Below, in pieces: positions 12,424-24,699 of a stretch of DNA of 64,000 nt. How positions within the stretch are numbered: position 1 is the first letter of the stretch; every line of letters starts with the position of its first letter. The stretch is from assembly GCA_029204225.1 (NCBI GenBank), contig CM055094.1, positions 29,250,107 through 29,314,106 of the forward strand, in the 5' to 3' direction. A program made the position numbers and the translations under genes. The DNA is from Diphasiastrum complanatum. Taxonomy: Eukaryota; Streptophyta; Lycopodiopsida; Lycopodiales; Lycopodiaceae. The notes beneath the pieces were generated by a model, which was not told the DNA's origin, did not search any database, and saw only the letters and a program-made list of their open reading frames with translations.

Positions 12424-12680
12424 CAAAAGAAATGTATTAGGTTCACATCTACATTTTACATGTAAGAAACTATCCTTCACTATACTGATGGACAAAGACA
12501 TGACTATGGCCATATTGCTAGGTACTAGAGCAGCTCATGGGCTACATCACCTTCTATTGAATTTTTATAGATGTCCTTGATTATTCTAGGGTTGTGACTC
12601 CAAAGTTGTTTATTACTTTAATGTGGTGTTCAAGAGCTGTTGCTCTTGAAGATGCTCCAAGTAAATTGTTTTTTTTTTTT

Positions 12681-12940
12681 TTCACTTTCATTTGTCAATC
12701 CAAGTATGCTACTTCCATCTTAGAAAAGTTTGGTATGAAAGATTGTAAAGGGATTGACACCCCTATGGAGCAACTTGTGAAAGTTTCTAATGAAGGTGAT
12801 GAAGCATCCTTTGAGGACATCACACTTTATAGAAAGCTTCTTGGCTCCTTGATCTATTTGAAAATCACTAGAACTGATCTAGACTGTGGTATAAGCAATT
12901 TGAGTCAATATATGTCATTGGAAAAGTGCCAAAAGTCTTC
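12681..12940 (+). pseudogene. Copia RT/RNase H fragment, plus strand
   Basis: An isolated stretch reads YATSILEKFGMKDCKG, DTPMEQLVKVSNEGDEASFEDITLYRK, LLGSLIYL and later NLSQYM. This is the region between the copia RT palm and RNase H and is very close to the matching part of copia B (DTPMEQDVKV). It is preceded by a 14-bp poly-T at about 12669. It ends abruptly near 12940, where sequence of an oppositely oriented copia begins. There are no LTRs, PBS or other domains, so it is a truncated relic placed here by rearrangement or a nested insertion. Confidence 0.8.
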
Positions 12941-12999
12941 CGCGGCTGCCAACGCAATCGGAGTCCTGATTGACTGCATTTTGACAACAGGACTGAAAA

Positions 13000-14470
13000 T
13001 ATCTTGATAATACACTCCTTGGCCTTGAGTGAATCCTTAGCCAGTCGTGCTTTCCATTTTGCAATGGAACCATCAGAGTTGATCTTTTTCTTGAAGGTCC
13101 ACTTGTTGTTGATAACTCTCTATTAATTGCTTCGGCTAGGGTCTAGGTTCTTCTGACGAAGTTCAAAAAGATTGAGGTATATACCTCTCAGGAACTGTTC
13201 GAGTCCGTGAGGATCTACAAACATTTGGTTGATCAGAATGCGATGGTGCTTCTTCGTGAGTTTGTCCAGATCTGCTCGAGCTACCTATAGCTATAGGTGC
13301 AGATTCTGTAGAAGAAACATCATGGTTGGAAGATTCTATGCTATGTAAGATAGGATGAAATGACACATCTTTTGTCGAAAATCATAGAATGTATCTTCCT
13401 TGAAGATTACATCCCTTGAAACAAATGCTACATTGGTGGGTGGATCATAAATTTTATAAACTTTATGTTCATCAAGATTTCCAATGAAAATGCATTTATT
13501 TGTCCTATGATCCAGCTTCTTCCTAAGTTGTTTAGAAACATGAACAAAACATATACAACCAAAGATTTTTAAATGGCTGACACTAGGCTTGTGTCCATGC
13601 CATACTTCATCAGAAGTCATGTTGTTGACGGCTTTTGTGCTGGATTTGTTCTGCATGTAACATGCTGTGGCAATAGCTTCTACCCAAAACTTCAGGCCCA
13701 GTGCGCTTGACGTAGCATAGATCAGGCTGAGTTGAGAAGCGTTTGATTCTTCCTTTCTGCAATCCCATTTTGCTGAGGTGAATAGGAAGTTGTAAATTAT
13801 CTTCAAATTCCGTGTTCAGCCTAGTAGTCGGACATCTCCTTGGAGACGTATTTGCCACCACCATCATTTCGGAGTGCTTTTACCTTGTAAGATGTTTGGG
13901 TCTCAGCCATGACCTTGAATCTCTTGAAGCATTCAAAGGCTTTTGAGTTATGTTCTATGAACATGACCGTAGACCATCTAGAATAATCATCTATGAAGGT
14001 GATAAAATAGATATATATTCATCGAGATTGTACATTGTTCAGAAGAGAACGTAATAGTGTAGCCCTCATCAATTATCTTAAAGACCAATAACAGGTTCTT
14101 AGATAGCCGAAGTATGTGAAGAACATTCGAAATGGAAATAGAAAAATTGTTGTTGAATATGATCTTGACTGTCCCTTTTCCTTCCACACAGATGGTGCTT
14201 AAATCTTGAGTCTCATAGAGATTTGTTAGTAAATCTAATGCTTCTTTAGAGAACTTGCATGAGGTAACGTGGAAAATATAGGAGTCGGCCAAATTCAACA
14301 TGATTGATGCTAAGGCCTTATGATCCTTGATTTTCCATGCCCTCACTACGTCATCGTCGTCTAGGTCGGACCACCTGTTTCTACAACATCCCAAAGGTCT
14401 CAAGTCAGACCCATCTACAACATCCCAAAGGTTTCTATCTATAAGCATCATCCAAAGTTTTAGTTTCCAA
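13000..14470 (-). pseudogene. Copia G2 remnant: gag, protease, integrase and start of RT
   Basis: From 14470 downwards: a Gag piece (MLIDRNLWDVVDGSD, then LASIMLNLADSY). It is joined within one open frame directly to a protease/GAG-pre-integrase piece (NVLHILRLSKNLL, DEGYTITFS) at about 14190, so the zinc knuckle and protease active site are deleted. Integrase remnants follow (KALRNDGGGKYVS near 13870, FWVEAIATACYMQNKS near 13690, HLKIFGCICFVHV near 13560, SRDVIFKEDTF near 13400). A Ser-rich linker (RTRTVPERYIPQSF) and the first RT residues (KWTFKKKINSDGSMAKWKARL) end it at about 13000. Multiple frame changes and stops make it non-functional. Confidence 0.8.
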
Positions 14471-14479
14471 AGGTAGAAG

Positions 14480-14786
14480 TTAGATCCATTGAATTTGTTA
14501 AAAATATCACTTCCAACTTAATGTACTTTTCACAATTTTTGCCTGTGTAGAAACCCATGTAAAACTTGCAGTGTCGCCTGTTAGAAAACTTCGTGTAAAG
14601 ACACAGTGTCGGGCTTTTTGCATTTTTTGTCTGTGTAGAAAAATACAAGTAAAAATCAAACTGCGGCAATAAAAATACAGATTTTTTCAAAACAGTTCAT
14701 TTTCTACAAGTTACATTTGAGAGAGTAAAATCTAGATAAGAAAAAAGGGCTGTTGAGATGAGTAGGAGTTAGATTAAACTCCAACA
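14480..14786 (-). repeat. LTR-like segment between two copia fragments
   Basis: On the minus strand it begins TGTTGGAGTTTAATC at 14786, directly after the purine tract TTAAGGGGGAG (14797-14787) of the upper copia fragment. It therefore serves as that fragment's 3' LTR. Its other side runs into the Gag start of the lower fragment (G2). Inside, TTTTTGCCTGTGTAGAAA-type words occur twice (about 14537 and 14625). The exact right end on the minus strand is not defined, and no target duplication was found. Confidence 0.55.
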
Positions 14787-14819
14787 CTCCCCCTTAAACT
14801 AATTGCTATGAATCTGATC

Positions 14820-16533
14820 TTCAATTGAGATTTAACGTACTTACTAAAGTAGAATGTTTATTTTTAGACAATGGCTTTGTCAAAATATCAGCCAACATAC
14901 TGTCTGTATGATAGTAACTTAGTACAACATCTTGACTCTGAACTTTCTCTCTAAGAAAATGGAATTGAACTTCTATATGCTTAGTTCTATTATGAGTTCG
15001 TGGGTTTAGAGAAAGAGCTATGCAGCTCTGATTGTCGCACTGGAGTATTGTTGGACTGATCTTTGGGAATTGCAGATCCTATAGCAGCCTCCTTAGCCAG
15101 ATTATTTCTTTCACTACTGATGTAGCTACAACATATTCTGATTCTGTGGAGGACAGAGAAATGCATTTCTGCTTTATATTGGTCCATGAGATGAGTCCTC
15201 TTGCAAGGAAACAAATGTAGCTTGATGTGGATTTTCTGGTATCCACATCTCCTACCCAATCTGAATCTAAATAAGTGGTCAATGTGAGTGCAGCTTCTGT
15301 ATTGTCGTTGTAGCTCAAAGCATAGTGCTTTGTAGCTTGAATGTACCTCAGTGTTCTTTGCAGAGATTTCCAATGCTATAGACCTGGATTGGACATGTAC
15401 TAAGACAATGTGCTTATTGCATATGCTAGATCAGGTCGTGTGCAGATCATAGAATACATAATAGATCCTATGATAGACTGATAAGAATACCTGCACATTT
15501 CTTGCTGATCTGCTTGAGTTTTGGGGCACATGTCTTTGGACAACTTAGCTCCTGGATCCATAGGTGTGTCTATGGTCTTGCAGTCCTCCATGCCATATCT
15601 GTGGAGTACATTAGTCAAGTAGGATTCTTGGTTTATAGGTATCCTTCTGGTTGCGCGATCTCTGCTAATCTCCATACCAAGAAGGTAATGGACTAGGCCT
15701 AAATCAGTCATTTCAAACTATGATGAAAGCAGAGAATCAATTTCCAGTAATAATTGATTTGAATAGTTGATAATTAAAGAATCATCCACGTATAATGCTA
15801 TTATGACATAGATTGACCCTTTACGTCTGAGATATACATTGCAGTCTGCGGAGCAAGAAGTAAAATTGTGCTGCAACACGAAGTGATTAATTATTTCATA
15901 CCAGGCCCTGGGAGCTTGCTTAAGACCATATAAAGCCTTATGCCATTTACATACCAGATGCTCCTTGCCTTGAAGGACGTAACCTTCTGGTTGATAGACG
16001 AACATATCTTCTTGTATAAATCCATGTACGAATGTCGTCTTGGACGTCCATCTGGTGAATGTCTAGATCTTCTACAGCAGCTATAGCCAATAAGGTACAA
16101 ATAGATTGATGCTTTACCATTGGATTAAAGGTCTTAGTGTAGTATATCCCATATACTTGTTCAAAGCCTTTAACCACCAGTCTAGCTTTCCATTTGGATA
16201 TGAATCCATCTGGTTTAAACTTTAGCTTAAAGATCCACTTGGAGTCGATTGGTTTTACTTCAGTAGGAGGATTGAGAAGACTCCAGATCTTGTTCTTCGA
16301 GACTGATACTCAGCATCCATGGCAGCCTTCCAATTGTCTACATTGGGCATTGATAGAGTTTCTGCAACTGTAGAAGGTTCATCATGACTGATGAACGCCT
16401 GAGGGATAAAATGATCAGGTTGTTGTCGTTGTCCTTCAGACCTTTGAATTACATGTGCTTGAGTAGATGATTCTCCTTGGTGAATGACTGGGATCATAGC
16501 ATCTTGTGGCTGAATAATTGTAGGTCTGGTCCC
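14820..16533 (-). pseudogene. Copia G1 remnant: linker, RT and RNase H
   Basis: From 16533 downwards: a linker rich in Gln/Ser (QRQQPDHFIPQAFISHDE); RT start (WIFKLKFKPDG, KWKARLVVKGFEQVYG); and a frame change at the DV.AF.NG box near 16030. Then KALYGLKQAPRAWYE, LYVDDSLI, TDLGLVHYLLGMEI and GSIMYSMICTRPDLAYA follow. RNase H (LDSDWVGDVDTRKSTS, STESEYV) is in another frame, and the part from about 15070 to 14840 is decayed further. Tract TTAAGGGGGAG and an LTR follow. The 5' half (gag, protease, integrase) is missing because the inverted repeat at 16534 interrupts it. The catalytic YVDD is retained but frame changes make the gene dead. Confidence 0.85.
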
Positions 16534-17076
16534 ATTGATGGTAAGCTAACCCTAGGCAACCCTAACCCTAGTTAATAAGTGAGAGGGATTTGGCACCCTG
16601 TGTGTGTAAGTCCATCCGATGATCACATAGAGATTTGATTAATTAGAAAGTCAATAAAAGGACATTTAGGTCTTTTTGCGGGACTTTTAATGTCGTAGGG
16701 CCTAAATGTCAAGTTAGTGAATAAAGTTGGATTTCCCTCCAATTTGGATGGTTCCCACTCTTTTTTAAATTTGAATAATTAGGGAGGCAGAAATGGACCC
16801 TGGCCTCTGAATCCTATTGGTCCATTTCTACCTCCCTAATTATTCAAATTTTAAAAAGAGTGGGAACCATCCAAATTGGAGGGAAACCCAACTTTATTCA
16901 CTAAGCCCTACGACATTAAAAGTCCCGCAAAAAGACCTAAATGTCCTTTTATTGACTTTCTAATTAATCAAATTTCTATGTGATCATCGGGTTGGACTTA
17001 CACACGCAGGGTGCCAAATCCCTCTCACTTATTAACTAGGGTTAGGATTGTCTTGGGATCTGCAAACCCTTCAACA
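16534..17076. repeat. Long inverted repeat, about 240-bp arms and a 19-nt loop
   Basis: Left arm 16551-16800 and right arm 16820-17054 are reverse complements at roughly 95% by eye. The left arm has a 12-nt insertion near 16705. Weaker symmetry extends outward to about 16534 and 17076, where the right arm read on the minus strand begins TGTTGAAGGGTTTGC, like an LTR start. Each arm contains CCCTAACCCTAGTTAATAAG. A single, partial arm occurs at 35360-35550. It may be two LTR-like units head-to-head, or a foldback element. Transcription would give a near-perfect hairpin of about 235 bp. Confidence 0.9.
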
Positions 17077-19239
17077 GTATTACCCACCAAAACTGGTGGC
17101 GGTCCCATGACACCTGCGAGATGCAGTTATTGGGGACTTTTATTGGCTTCACGCCGAATCTTTATCAAATGGTACTGCATCTTCTCCATAAAATCAAGAC
17201 GGGCAGTATTAAAATCCAAATTGTGGGGTAGGAAACAATGATGGGCTCTGGCAATCCACTTTAAGGTCATCCATGATGTGAAGCGTGATTTCCAGGAGCC
17301 TCCCATCATTGCTGCACAAAAGTATTAACGAGCAACCGGCAACTGATCTTTGATATTCTCTAAGGTCGCGGCTTATTTGGATCGAATGCCAGAGGAGGGA
17401 GGCAATCGTCCCATATGGTTGCCACTGATGCCAACAGAGTTAGATCTTTTGCAAATAGTGCCAATTGTTGCACTGTCGGATCTGGAGAGTGGACATACTC
17501 TCTCTGGTATGCTTGTAAATCCCGATGGAAGTCCACTGATATTGTCCAACTGTAGGGCTGATGGATGATTGGCCAATTGGGCGTATGGATGGTGATCTTG
17601 TCCATAGCCAATCCCAAATCTTTCCATTTATTCCTTCTTGAAATTGGCACATAATAAGGATTGACCCACAATTGGTGAGGGCTGGCCACATAACTCCTTA
17701 TTGAGTCCGGAGTTTTATCAAAAACGGTAATTCTCCATGCCGGTTGCTCTCCCAATGTAGGTATTTTGTCCAACTCTTTGCCGACCTCTATCTCGGAGGT
17801 CTTGAACTTAAGGACCCATCCACCACGCGAGGAGTCATGCAGATGTTGTGATAAGAAGCTCTGGATCTAGTCCTCGACGCTGATGGGCCTTCTGAATAGT
17901 GGTGTGGTCCTTAATGAGGATGGACCCACTTGCACTGCCAATAAAATTGGCGGTTGTTATGGTATGTCTGGAGCTCCCCCCTAGTCCATGCCCGAATCTA
18001 GCCCTGTATCCATTGGTACATCTTGGCGCGTAGGGGAGAATTGTGGCATGACCAGTATGAGGATTTGTGGTCCTGAGCGGCTACTTTTTCATAGGCGCTG
18101 ATGGTTTCTTTAGCCTTGGACAACTTAGTTGAAACTGCTCCTTTGAATCTGTCAAAGAAACATTGGAATCTCTGAAGGGACACTTTGTACATTTCCACTT
18201 TCTTGAACAAATACGCGATCTCCGTCGGTGTGACCGGATGATCTGGTATTTGTGTCTGAAGATATGCATCATGCTCAAGGGTGGTCGCATTAAATTCACC
18301 TTGAAGACGCGTGCAATCCTGCTCCGCCATCTACAATTGACCCTTTAGCAGTTGCACCTTTTGTTTTGCATCTTGCACGGCCTTATCCACCTGATCATGT
18401 GTGATTGTCAGGGCATTTTGTACGGAACAGACGTATCCTTCCAGGCGATCAGCATGTTGCTGGGCCATCTTCTTTTCAGCTTCAGATTTGTCTTCATGCT
18501 ACTTGGCAATCTTCAAGTATGATCTAGCTGGACAATCTTCTGGCTGATGAGCGTGTTTTCCGATCCCAGATCTGAAATTCTCTACTCCATTTCTTTTTTC
18601 TTGTCAAGCATATACTGGATCACTTGTGCAACGCTTGAAACCAAACCGAGAGCATCACCAAAATCTACCGTTGTGGAGGCCGCAATAGCAAGAGGACCTG
18701 ATGGTACTGTCTCTGGTTGGTGTAAAATAGATGACGGTACGTCTTCTTCTTCAAACCTCAAAACCCTCATGCACGGTGGCGTCGAACTTCTTCGATGATT
18801 TCGCAGTTTGGTCGACCCAAAGTATGGTTGGGGCATCTTCAGCTTGAAATTGTTGGCTTGAGTCTTCAACACCAATAGTAGTGTCATGGATTTATTCGAA
18901 TCCTCTTCCAGGGGATTGGAGTTCAAAGGGCGCAGGGCTTTGGGGCATTTCAAAAATTTTGGCGGCCCCAAGGGGGTCGGAATCATCAAACATATCCATA
19001 AAATACTGTGTGTTTGGGAAAGTAGCTTCGGTGTGCAGGGGTGAGGCGGCCTGGGTAGCTGTGATGGGAATGGTAGCCAAATTGGTCACAGACTGTTCTT
19101 GTGTGGAAGCAGAGGTGAGGTGAATAGGAAGTTCAGTGCGAACAGCAGTAGGGGTCAGAAGCGCAGCTGACGATGTATGCCTAGTGCGACGTTGTGATGC
19201 AGAAGGCGAGTCAAGAATGATGATCTCGCTGCATTGACG

Positions 19240-19921
19240 TGTTAAAAATTCACAATTCTAGCTTGACTAGTTTTGGTCATATGACTTGTAAATAGTTAAA
19301 TGGTCCTGATGTGGCTTGTCACACGTGCCAAATAGCATAGGATTCCATTCATAAGGATTTTCTCAAGTAGACCTAAGTGTTAGAACCTTTGGAATGAGTC
19401 CAAATTATGCTTAGATACAAGGGAGAAAAAATAGGAGCTATTTTTGGTAATTTTTGCATTGTTGAGGGATCTCCAAGATTCCAACCCTAACTTGGTAGGG
19501 ATGAAAGATCCACCAAAATTAGCATTAGGGATAGGTTTAGGGCTACTCATACCTGCCCAAAACCGTGATGGATCATGTATATATAGGTGATGATATCTCA
19601 CCAAAATCAATCAAGCAATTTCATGTTTTTTCTCTCATAATGGTGCAATTGCTCTCTATGTTCATAATTGTTTGAGTACTTGTGATTACTAATGATTATA
19701 GGATTGAATGTAGGTCTGGTGTACAGTACTCAGACTGTGGGAGGCCGTACTTTCACACGTGTGAAGCCTTCTTCAAGGATTTGGGCCATTTAGTGAGGTT
19801 CAAGCATAGATTTTTGATGGATTTTGATGGTTTAACTTGTGCTAATCTTATGAAATCATAATCTATTGTTTCCCTCATCATTTCAAGTGTTTTAGGATCC
19901 TTATTTGCTGTAATTTTTACA
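19240..19921 (+). repeat. Copia B 5' LTR
   Basis: 682 bp. It contains the palindrome TTCACACGTGTGAA (19752-19765) shared with the copia A LTR. A TATATATAGG stretch at about 19579 is a likely TATA box. Confidence 0.95.
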
Positions 19922-20731
19922 TGGTATCAGAGCCTAAAGGTTGAAATGAGCTAAATCCTTGGTTTTCATTCAATTTGATCACAATTTTTGATCTAAATCT
20001 TGTGTAGATTGGATCTTAGCATCTAGTATTGATTCTAGAACTCAAAGTGAGTCAAATACATTGGAGATTGGTGTTGTGTGACTTCATTTTCAGGTGTTTA
20101 GGTGTCTAAAACCAGAGGCAAAGTTGAATTCAATTCACATTACCAAGATAGCAAGTTTTGCTTGCTCCAAGCATTGATTTCTAAGCGAGTTTTGGAGGTA
20201 ATTTCATAGAGGAGGCTTTCTAGCATTCAAGGAGAGGGAAGATCAGAGTTTTGGGGAATCTTCAAGGCTGTTCTAAGGTGTATTAGACACCTCCTAAAGT
20301 GATTTAGGTTCAGTCCAACCATTGCTTGACTTATGCACCAAATTAGATCAATTTTTCATCAATATTGATCATTTTTTGCTTGTGATTGGATAGTAGATTG
20401 TGTTGCATCCTCATTAAGTTCCATTTAGATCTTTTACAAGTGATTTTGGAAGTATATTAGGTTGCTGAAATTCACTCTTGATCAGATCATTTGGAAGCTT
20501 TAATGTTCTTTATAGAAAGAGGGGCAATTCTACTAGTATTGTCTACTTCAATCAAGCAAGTGCATTGTTTCTAGTATTCTATGATTTGATTTTGTTAGAG
20601 ATCATTCTTAGATCTTTATAGGAAGTCTATTACTGATCTTTTCAGGTCCCTAAGAAGTGGATAAGGTATACCTTCAATCAAATCAATAGAAGTAACCTTC
20701 ATTTGTGTCAAGTCCTTGATTAGGAGACTAG
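19922..20731 (+). other. Copia B primer binding site and untranslated leader
   Basis: TGGTATCAGAGCC at 19922-19934 matches the 3' end of initiator-methionine tRNA exactly and abuts the LTR. The following 800 bp has no long ORF and leads to the Gag start at 20732. Confidence 0.9.
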
Positions 20732-23700
20732 ATGGCATCTATAAATGCATATATTTTGGATACTAATGAAAGGCTCAACAAAACTAACTATTCCATATGG
20801 AAAGTTAGAATGGAATCTATCATGATCATGCAAGATCTGATGGAAATTGTAAATGGTAAGGAGGGTGAACCTATTCATCCTCAAGAAAAATCCAAATACA
20901 TCAAGAGGTGCAATGTTGCACTACATTGCATAAAAATGAATGTTGCAAATGAACTCTTAAGAGAGGTAGGAGATTGCACTTCAGCTCAAGATGCTTGGAA
21001 GACTTTGAAAAAGGTCTATGAATCCAAGAACCAAACTAGAATGTTAGCTTTGAAGAATCAAATCTATAGAAGCTATCAAAAGAAAGGAGAGAGTGCACAT
21101 ACTTTTGTCCTAAGAGTAAAGGAATTGAACAAAGAGCTAGCCTTTATAGGTGACCCTATCAAGGATGAAGAGCTTGTTCAACTCATATTGAATGGACTAA
21201 GCTTTTAATTTGACAATTTGGTTCAGGGATATGCAATTATGGGTAAGCTACCCATACTTGAAGAACTCCAAGGCACACTCATGGCCGAGGAATCAAGAAG
21301 GAGCCAAATGCAAGAGAGGATGGATAGGCTTTCCATCCAAGGTGGAGATGACCAAGCTCTCTTCACCAAAGGCAAAGGCAAGTCCAAAGGCAAAGGATCA
21401 ACATTCAAGAAGTCTACAAAGCTTGAGGATCAAGAAGGACCCCCAAAGGCATCTCCATCAACCACCAAAGTCAAGAAGGACAAATCAAAGGTGAAGTGCT
21501 ACTATTGTAGCAAGATGGGGCATTATGCCTCGGAATGCTTCAAGAGGAAGCAAGATCAAAGCCAAGCCAACATGAGCAAAGAGGAGGAGGAGGAGAGTTC
21601 ACATGAGGACTCTCTCATGATGTCCATATTTTCTTCAACAAGCTTCAAAGGAGAAGATCCTTGGTGGATTGACTCGGGTGCTAGTTCACACATGACTAGT
21701 AAAAGGGAGTTTTTCTCTTCTCTCTTATCTTATGATGGACCTATAAAGTCTATCTATATAGCAAATGATGAAGCTTGTAAGATTGAAGGAGTTGGTAGCA
21801 TCCCCCTTTGCTTAGGATCTTCCAAAAAGATCAACATAGAAGGTGTTTTGTACATTCCTACAATAACAAAGAATCTACTAAGTGTTGGCCAAATGGTAGA
21901 CAATGGTTTCAATGTTGACTTTGCTTCAAATGAATGTTTCATCAAGAAGAAGGGTAAGATAGTGGCTAAGGGCACTAGACTTGGCAAACTTTATAAGCTG
22001 GATGCATTTGTGGATACTAATGTTGTCATGTTGGCCGAGAAGAGCAAAATATCTACCTTTACTTTATGGCACAAAAGACTTGGACATGTCAACTCGGGTT
22101 CCATGGAGGCTATGATCAAGGAGGAGTATGCTTTAGGCCTACCAAGGTCTATTGGGAAGGAAGACAAGGTTTGTGAAGCTTGTGCCTTATCCAAGGCACA
22201 TAAGAAGGTGTTTCCTAACTCCATCACAAAGTCATCTCATCCTCTTGAACTCATACACTCGGATGTGCACATTGCTAGCACCAAATCTAATGGAGGTTCA
22301 TCCATGTTTTTAACCTTCATTGATGACTACTCAAGATATTGTTGGGTGTTCTTACTTTCCTTCAAGTCTCAAGTATTTGATACTTTTGTAAAGTTCAAGT
22401 TGTTTGTGGAAAAGCATCATAATCATAGCATCAAGATTCTTAGAAGTGACAATGGTGGAGAATTCATCTCCAATGAGTTCAAGGCCTTTTGTGAGGAGGA
22501 AGGGATCAAGAAAGAGACTTCTTGTCCTTACACTCCTCAACAAAATGGAGTTGCTGAAAGAAGGAATAGAACATTATGTGAATGTTCTAAGGCTTTAAGA
22601 TTAGATGCTTGTTTGCCCAAATCCTTTTGGGGTGAGTCTCTTGTATGTGCAAACTACTTGATGAATAGGGTGTCTTGCAAAGCAATTGAAGGCAAAACTC
22701 CTTATGAGATGTTGTATGGAAAGAAACCCAATCTTAATCACTTGAAAGTTTTTGGGTGTATATGTTATGTGCATGTGCCATTGGAAACAAGAACCAAGGA
22801 GGATCCATCTTCCACAAGAGGGATCATGCTTGGATATGCAAGCTCAAGCAAGGGCTACAAAGTCTATCTCCCATCCTTGAACAAATTTGTTGTTTCAAGG
22901 GATGTCATCTTTGATGAACATCATATGCATATGCTTGAAGAAGGCTCAAGTGCTCCAACAATCAAGAAGAAGATGGCCGAGGAGCAAGATCTTGGTTTTG
23001 AGGAGGAGCTCATGGAGGAGCAAGCACCAAACCCACCTATCACACCAAGGAGATCTTCAAGGGCAAAAGTGGAGCCATCAAGGCTCACATATCAAGGCAA
23101 AGGACAGCAAGTTGAGGGTATCTCATCCACTTCTTATGCTTTATCTAGTTTTGAAGAACCGTCTAATGTTGAAGATGCATTGAACTCCAAAGAATGGTAT
23201 AAAGCTATGTTGGATGAGTATGATGCCTTGATTGAGAATGAAACTTGGTTGCTTGTTGAGAGACCTCAAAGGAATGTAATAGGATGCAAATGGGTCTTCA
23301 AGCTTAAGTTGAATGCAAATGGGAGTGTTAACAAACATAAAGCAATATTAGTTGCAAAAGGTTATGCTCAAGAGAGAGGGATAGACTATGAGGAAACTTT
23401 TGCACCCGTGGCCAAGATGGTCACAATAAGACTAATCATTGCACTTGCATCACATTTTGGATGGATTCTATGTCAAATGGATGTCTCTAATGCTTTCTTG
23501 AATGGTTTTTTGGAAGAGGATATCTATATGGAGCAGCCACAAGGGTTCATCAAGCATGGAATGGAGAACAAAGTATGCCATCTCCAAAGAAGCATCTATG
23601 GCTTGAAGCAAGCCTCGAGATCTTGGAATTCAAGACTACATTGCTATCTTATTTCACTTTCTTTTGTTCAAAGTGAATATGATCCCACTCTTTACATTAA

Positions 23701-24684
23701 GTTTGATGATGTTGGTATTGTACTTTTACTCATTTATGTAGATGACATCATCATTAGTGGAAATAGTGTTGATGGTATTGAAAAAATCAAGATAGATCTA
23801 TCCTTTTCAAGATGGTAGATCTAGGGTGTCTTCACTTCATCTTAGGCATAGAAGTACTTAGAGGGTCTGATTTTATCTTTATAAGTCAAGTAAACTATGC
23901 TCAAAGTCTTTTGAAGAAGTTTAAGATGGAAGTATGCAAAAGTGTTGACACACCAATGGAGCAAGATGTAAAAGTGCCAAATGAAGATGATGAAAGATCC
24001 TTCATGGACATCACTTTGTTTAGGCAACTTATAGGTTCCTTAATGTGGATCACTATAACTAGACCAGATCTTAGCTTTAGTGTATGTAGGTTGAGCCAAT
24101 CCATTGAATATCCATTGGAAAAAGGCTAAGAGGATTCTAAGATACATCTCGGGTACATTGGATTTTGGGATTCTATATAGAGGAGATGTGATTTACCTTC
24201 ATGCATTTAGTGATTCAGATTTTGCAGGGGACAAGAGGGATAGGAAATCAACAAGTGCCTATTCAACTTTCATAGGAGAAGGTGTGGTTTCATGGCTTTC
24301 AAAAAAGCAAGAAACTATATCTCTATCTTCAACCGAGGCCGAGTACAAAGCTTTGACAACCACTACAAAGGAGGTACTTTGGATCAAGAGATTATTGGTG
24401 GAACTAAAGATCATGGATTCAGAGGAGGCACCAATCATCTACAATGACAATATATCAGCCCAACACCTTGCATCTAACCCAATCTTCCATGCAAGATCTA
24501 AGCACATTGAGATATGCCATCACTTTGTGAGAGAAATGGTGCAAGCCAAGGAGATTGCTTTGGAGCATGTTCCAAGCAATGAATGTGTAGCTGATCTACT
24601 TACTAAACCACTTCAAAAGACACCTTTTATGAAGTTCAGATCATCACTTGGAGTGATTAGTAAAGCAATGATTGAACCAAGCTA
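20732..24684 (+). pseudogene. Copia B gag-pol polyprotein with three small lesions
   Basis: The start ATG is 20732 (MASINAYILDTNERL). Gag runs to an in-frame TAA at 21206-21208 (after NGLSF), where related copies keep a coding codon. The same frame then continues for 866 codons to 23818. Its domains are: CCHC knuckle CYYCSKMGHYASEC (near 21497); protease WWIDSGASSHMTS (near 21665); integrase with HKRLGH, HSDVH, SDNGGEF and PQQNGVAERRNRT (22065-22570); and RT with KAILVAKGY, QMDVSNAFLNGF, YGLKQASRSW and catalytic YVDD (near 23740). A one-base frame change near 23810 and a compensating one near 24115 interrupt RT-RNase H. RNase H (SDSDFAGDKRD, STEAEYKA) ends at 24684 with ADLLTKPL nearby. KAILVAKG (usually KARLVAKG) may be a further hit. 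Everything else looks intact. Confidence 0.95.
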
Positions 24685-24685
24685 G

Positions 24686-24699
24686 ATAGTGAGGAGGAG
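24686..24699 (+). other. Copia B polypurine tract
   Basis: Purine-rich AGTGAGGAGGAG directly before the 3' LTR. Confidence 0.8.

Noticed and set aside
16534-17098. C-terminus of the gypsy extra ORF reading into the inverted repeat (VEGFADPKTILTLVNK then stop)
   Set aside because: A similar reading occurs in the third arm copy, but there it has no ORF upstream; it is more simply the start of the repeat unit that happens to be open.
21223-22543. Minus-strand open frames inside copia B
   Set aside because: They are antisense shadows of the gag-pol frame, which has all catalytic motifs on the plus strand.
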